Shown: positions 6,231-7,217 of the stretch, piece after piece
Position numbering within the stretch: the first letter of the stretch is position 1
How the letters are laid out: each line of letters starts with the position of its first letter
Source of the DNA: Bacteroidota bacterium
GTDB lineage: Bacteria > Bacteroidota > Rhodothermia > Rhodothermales > UBA10348
Direction of reading: 5' to 3'
Assembly (NCBI GenBank): GCA_027620595.1
Contig: JAQCDI010000128.1
Location: 1-7,217 of the forward strand
DNA length: 7,217 nucleotides
Notes under the pieces: model-generated
Database searches by the model: none
Seen by the model: the letters and a program-made list of their open reading frames with translations, nothing else
What the model was told of the DNA's origin: nothing
Made by a program: the position numbers and the translations under genes

Positions 6231-7217
6231 ATGACGTTTCGAACCCTTGCCTTCTCAATCCTGTTTCTCGCGCTTTCCGGGCCCGCCTTGGCCCAGCCCG
6301 TGTTTTCCGGGCGACCCGTATCCACCTACTCCATCGTAGCCCGGGACGCCATCACGGGAGAAATGGGTGTGGCGGTGCAATCCCACTGGTTTTCGGTGGG
6401 GACCATTGTGACGTGGGCAGAAGCCGGCGTTGGCGCCGTTGCTACGCAATCCTTTGTCGAACCTGCCTATGGACCACTTGGGTTGGAACTCATGCGCACC
6501 GGCCGCTCTGCGCCTCAGGCCCTGCACGCGCTGGTCAGTTCTGATGACGGCGAAGCCGTGCGGCAGGTGGCCATGGTGGATGCGCTGGGCCGTGTGGCCG
6601 CCCATACAGGCAGTTCGGCCATCATTGCTGCCGGCCATCATGTTGGAGATCAGTATTCCGTGCAGGCCAACATGATGGAAAAGGCATCGGTCTGGCCCGC
6701 CATGGCGCGCGCGTTCGAGCGCACCGAAGGGGACCTGGCCGACCGCATGCTGGCTGCCCTGGATGCGGCCCAAGCCGAAGGGGGCGACATCCGCGGCAAA
6801 CAGTCAGCTGCCATCCTGATTGTACCCGGAGTGTCCACCGGCAAGCCGTGGGCCGACAAGATTTTTGACCTGCGCGTGGAGGATCACCCGGATCCGTTGG
6901 GAGAGCTCAGACGACTGGTAACGATGCAGCGCGCCTACAACGCGATGAACGCCGGCGATGGATTCATGACCACGGGAGACGTTCAACGAGCCCTCGATTC
7001 CTACAACCATGCCATGACCCTGCTGCCCGATGAAGCGACCAACGGAGAGGCTCCCTTCTGGGTCGGAGTTACGCTGGCCAGTATCGGGGATGTGGATGGC
7101 GCCATACCCTACCTCCGCCGTGCCTCGGCGCTGGATGAACGCTGGATCGAACTCCTTCGCCGGCTGCCGGCATCCAACCTCCTGCCCGACGACACAGCGC
7201 TGATGACCCGCTTGACC
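6231..7217 (+). CDS. Secreted DUF1028-family protein with TPR-like C-terminal part (3' end beyond the window)
   Basis: From the ATG at 6231 there are 329 codons with no stop before the window ends. Residues 1-21 look like a signal peptide (hydrophobic FSILFLALSGPALA, probable cleavage before Gln22), so the product is likely exported. Residues about 31-232 match the DUF1028 family: STYSIVARDAITGEMGVAVQ, AGVGAVATQSF, YGPLGLELM, VDALGRVAAHTG, GGDIRGKQSAAILIV and DLRVEDHPDPLGELRRL. DUF1028 proteins are considered Ntn-hydrolase-like, but their substrate is not established, so no activity is claimed. Residues about 235-305 (QRALDSYNHAMTLLPD, then GDVDGAIPYLRRASALD) read as tetratricopeptide-like helical pairs, a possible interaction module. 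The gene is divergent from the carotenoid operon and nothing ties it functionally to pigment synthesis beyond the shared intergenic region. Confidence 0.88.
   Translation, partial: MTFRTLAFSILFLALSGPALAQPVFSGRPVSTYSIVARDAITGEMGVAVQSHWFSVGTIVTWAEAGVGAVATQSFVEPAYGPLGLELMRTGRSAPQALHALVSSDDGEAVRQVAMVDALGRVAAHTGSSAIIAAGHHVGDQYSVQANMMEKASVWPAMARAFERTEGDLADRMLAALDAAQAEGGDIRGKQSAAILIVPGVSTGKPWADKIFDLRVEDHPDPLGELRRLVTMQRAYNAMNAGDGFMTTGDVQRALDSYNHAMTLLPDEATNGEAPFWVGVTLASIGDVDGAIPYLRRASALDERWIELLRRLPASNLLPDDTALMTRLT

Noticed and set aside
6255..6773. Minus-strand open frame (172 codons) antisense to the DUF1028 gene
   Set aside because: It is Gly/His/Arg-rich with no recognisable domain; the plus strand gives a full-length match to DUF1028.

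Overview
The window (GC-rich, clearly bacterial) is dominated by a minus-strand carotenoid operon. In transcription order it encodes a CarH/LitR-type B12-binding MerR regulator (6065 to 5142), a fused CruF–phytoene synthase (5155 to 3296), a CrtI-type phytoene desaturase (3290 to 1758) and a type I isopentenyl-diphosphate isomerase (1761 to 1084). The junctions are extremely tight: a 14-nt overlap, a 5-nt gap and a 4-nt ATGA overlap. The four genes are therefore very probably one transcript with coupled translation.

Layout. At the left edge (1-953, minus) is the N-terminal 317 residues of a RodZ-like protein, with a helix-turn-helix, a long acidic linker, one membrane segment and the start of a periplasmic domain. 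The gene runs off the window. A 130-nt gap (954-1083) holds a nested inverted repeat just after idi, a candidate operon 3' end, and a TACCTTTG box that could be a Bacteroidota-type -7 element for the RodZ-like gene. The carotenoid operon fills 1084-6065. A 165-nt divergent intergenic region (6066-6230) contains an AT-rich core with a perfect 12-bp palindrome. From 6231 to the right edge, on the plus strand, is a secreted DUF1028-family protein with a TPR-like C-terminal part, also cut by the window.

How the genes work together. Idi balances IPP and DMAPP. An unseen GGPP synthase would supply the C20 substrate. The CrtB domain condenses two GGPP to phytoene, CrtI desaturates phytoene towards lycopene, and the CruF domain hydrates the 1,2 double bond of a psi end group to give a tertiary 1'-hydroxyl, the site that many bacteria then glycosylate. 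The regulator carries both CarH signature motifs (Wx9EH and ExHxxG), so the operon is probably derepressed by light through adenosylcobalamin photolysis.

Organism. The gene content, the scarcity of Shine-Dalgarno sequences and the inferred 1'-hydroxy carotenoid fit a Rhodothermota/Bacteroidota-type bacterium (Rhodothermus and Salinibacter make 1'-hydroxylated gamma-carotene acyl glycosides). This is an inference from context, not a determination. No tRNA, rRNA, CRISPR array, insertion sequence or phage gene was seen.
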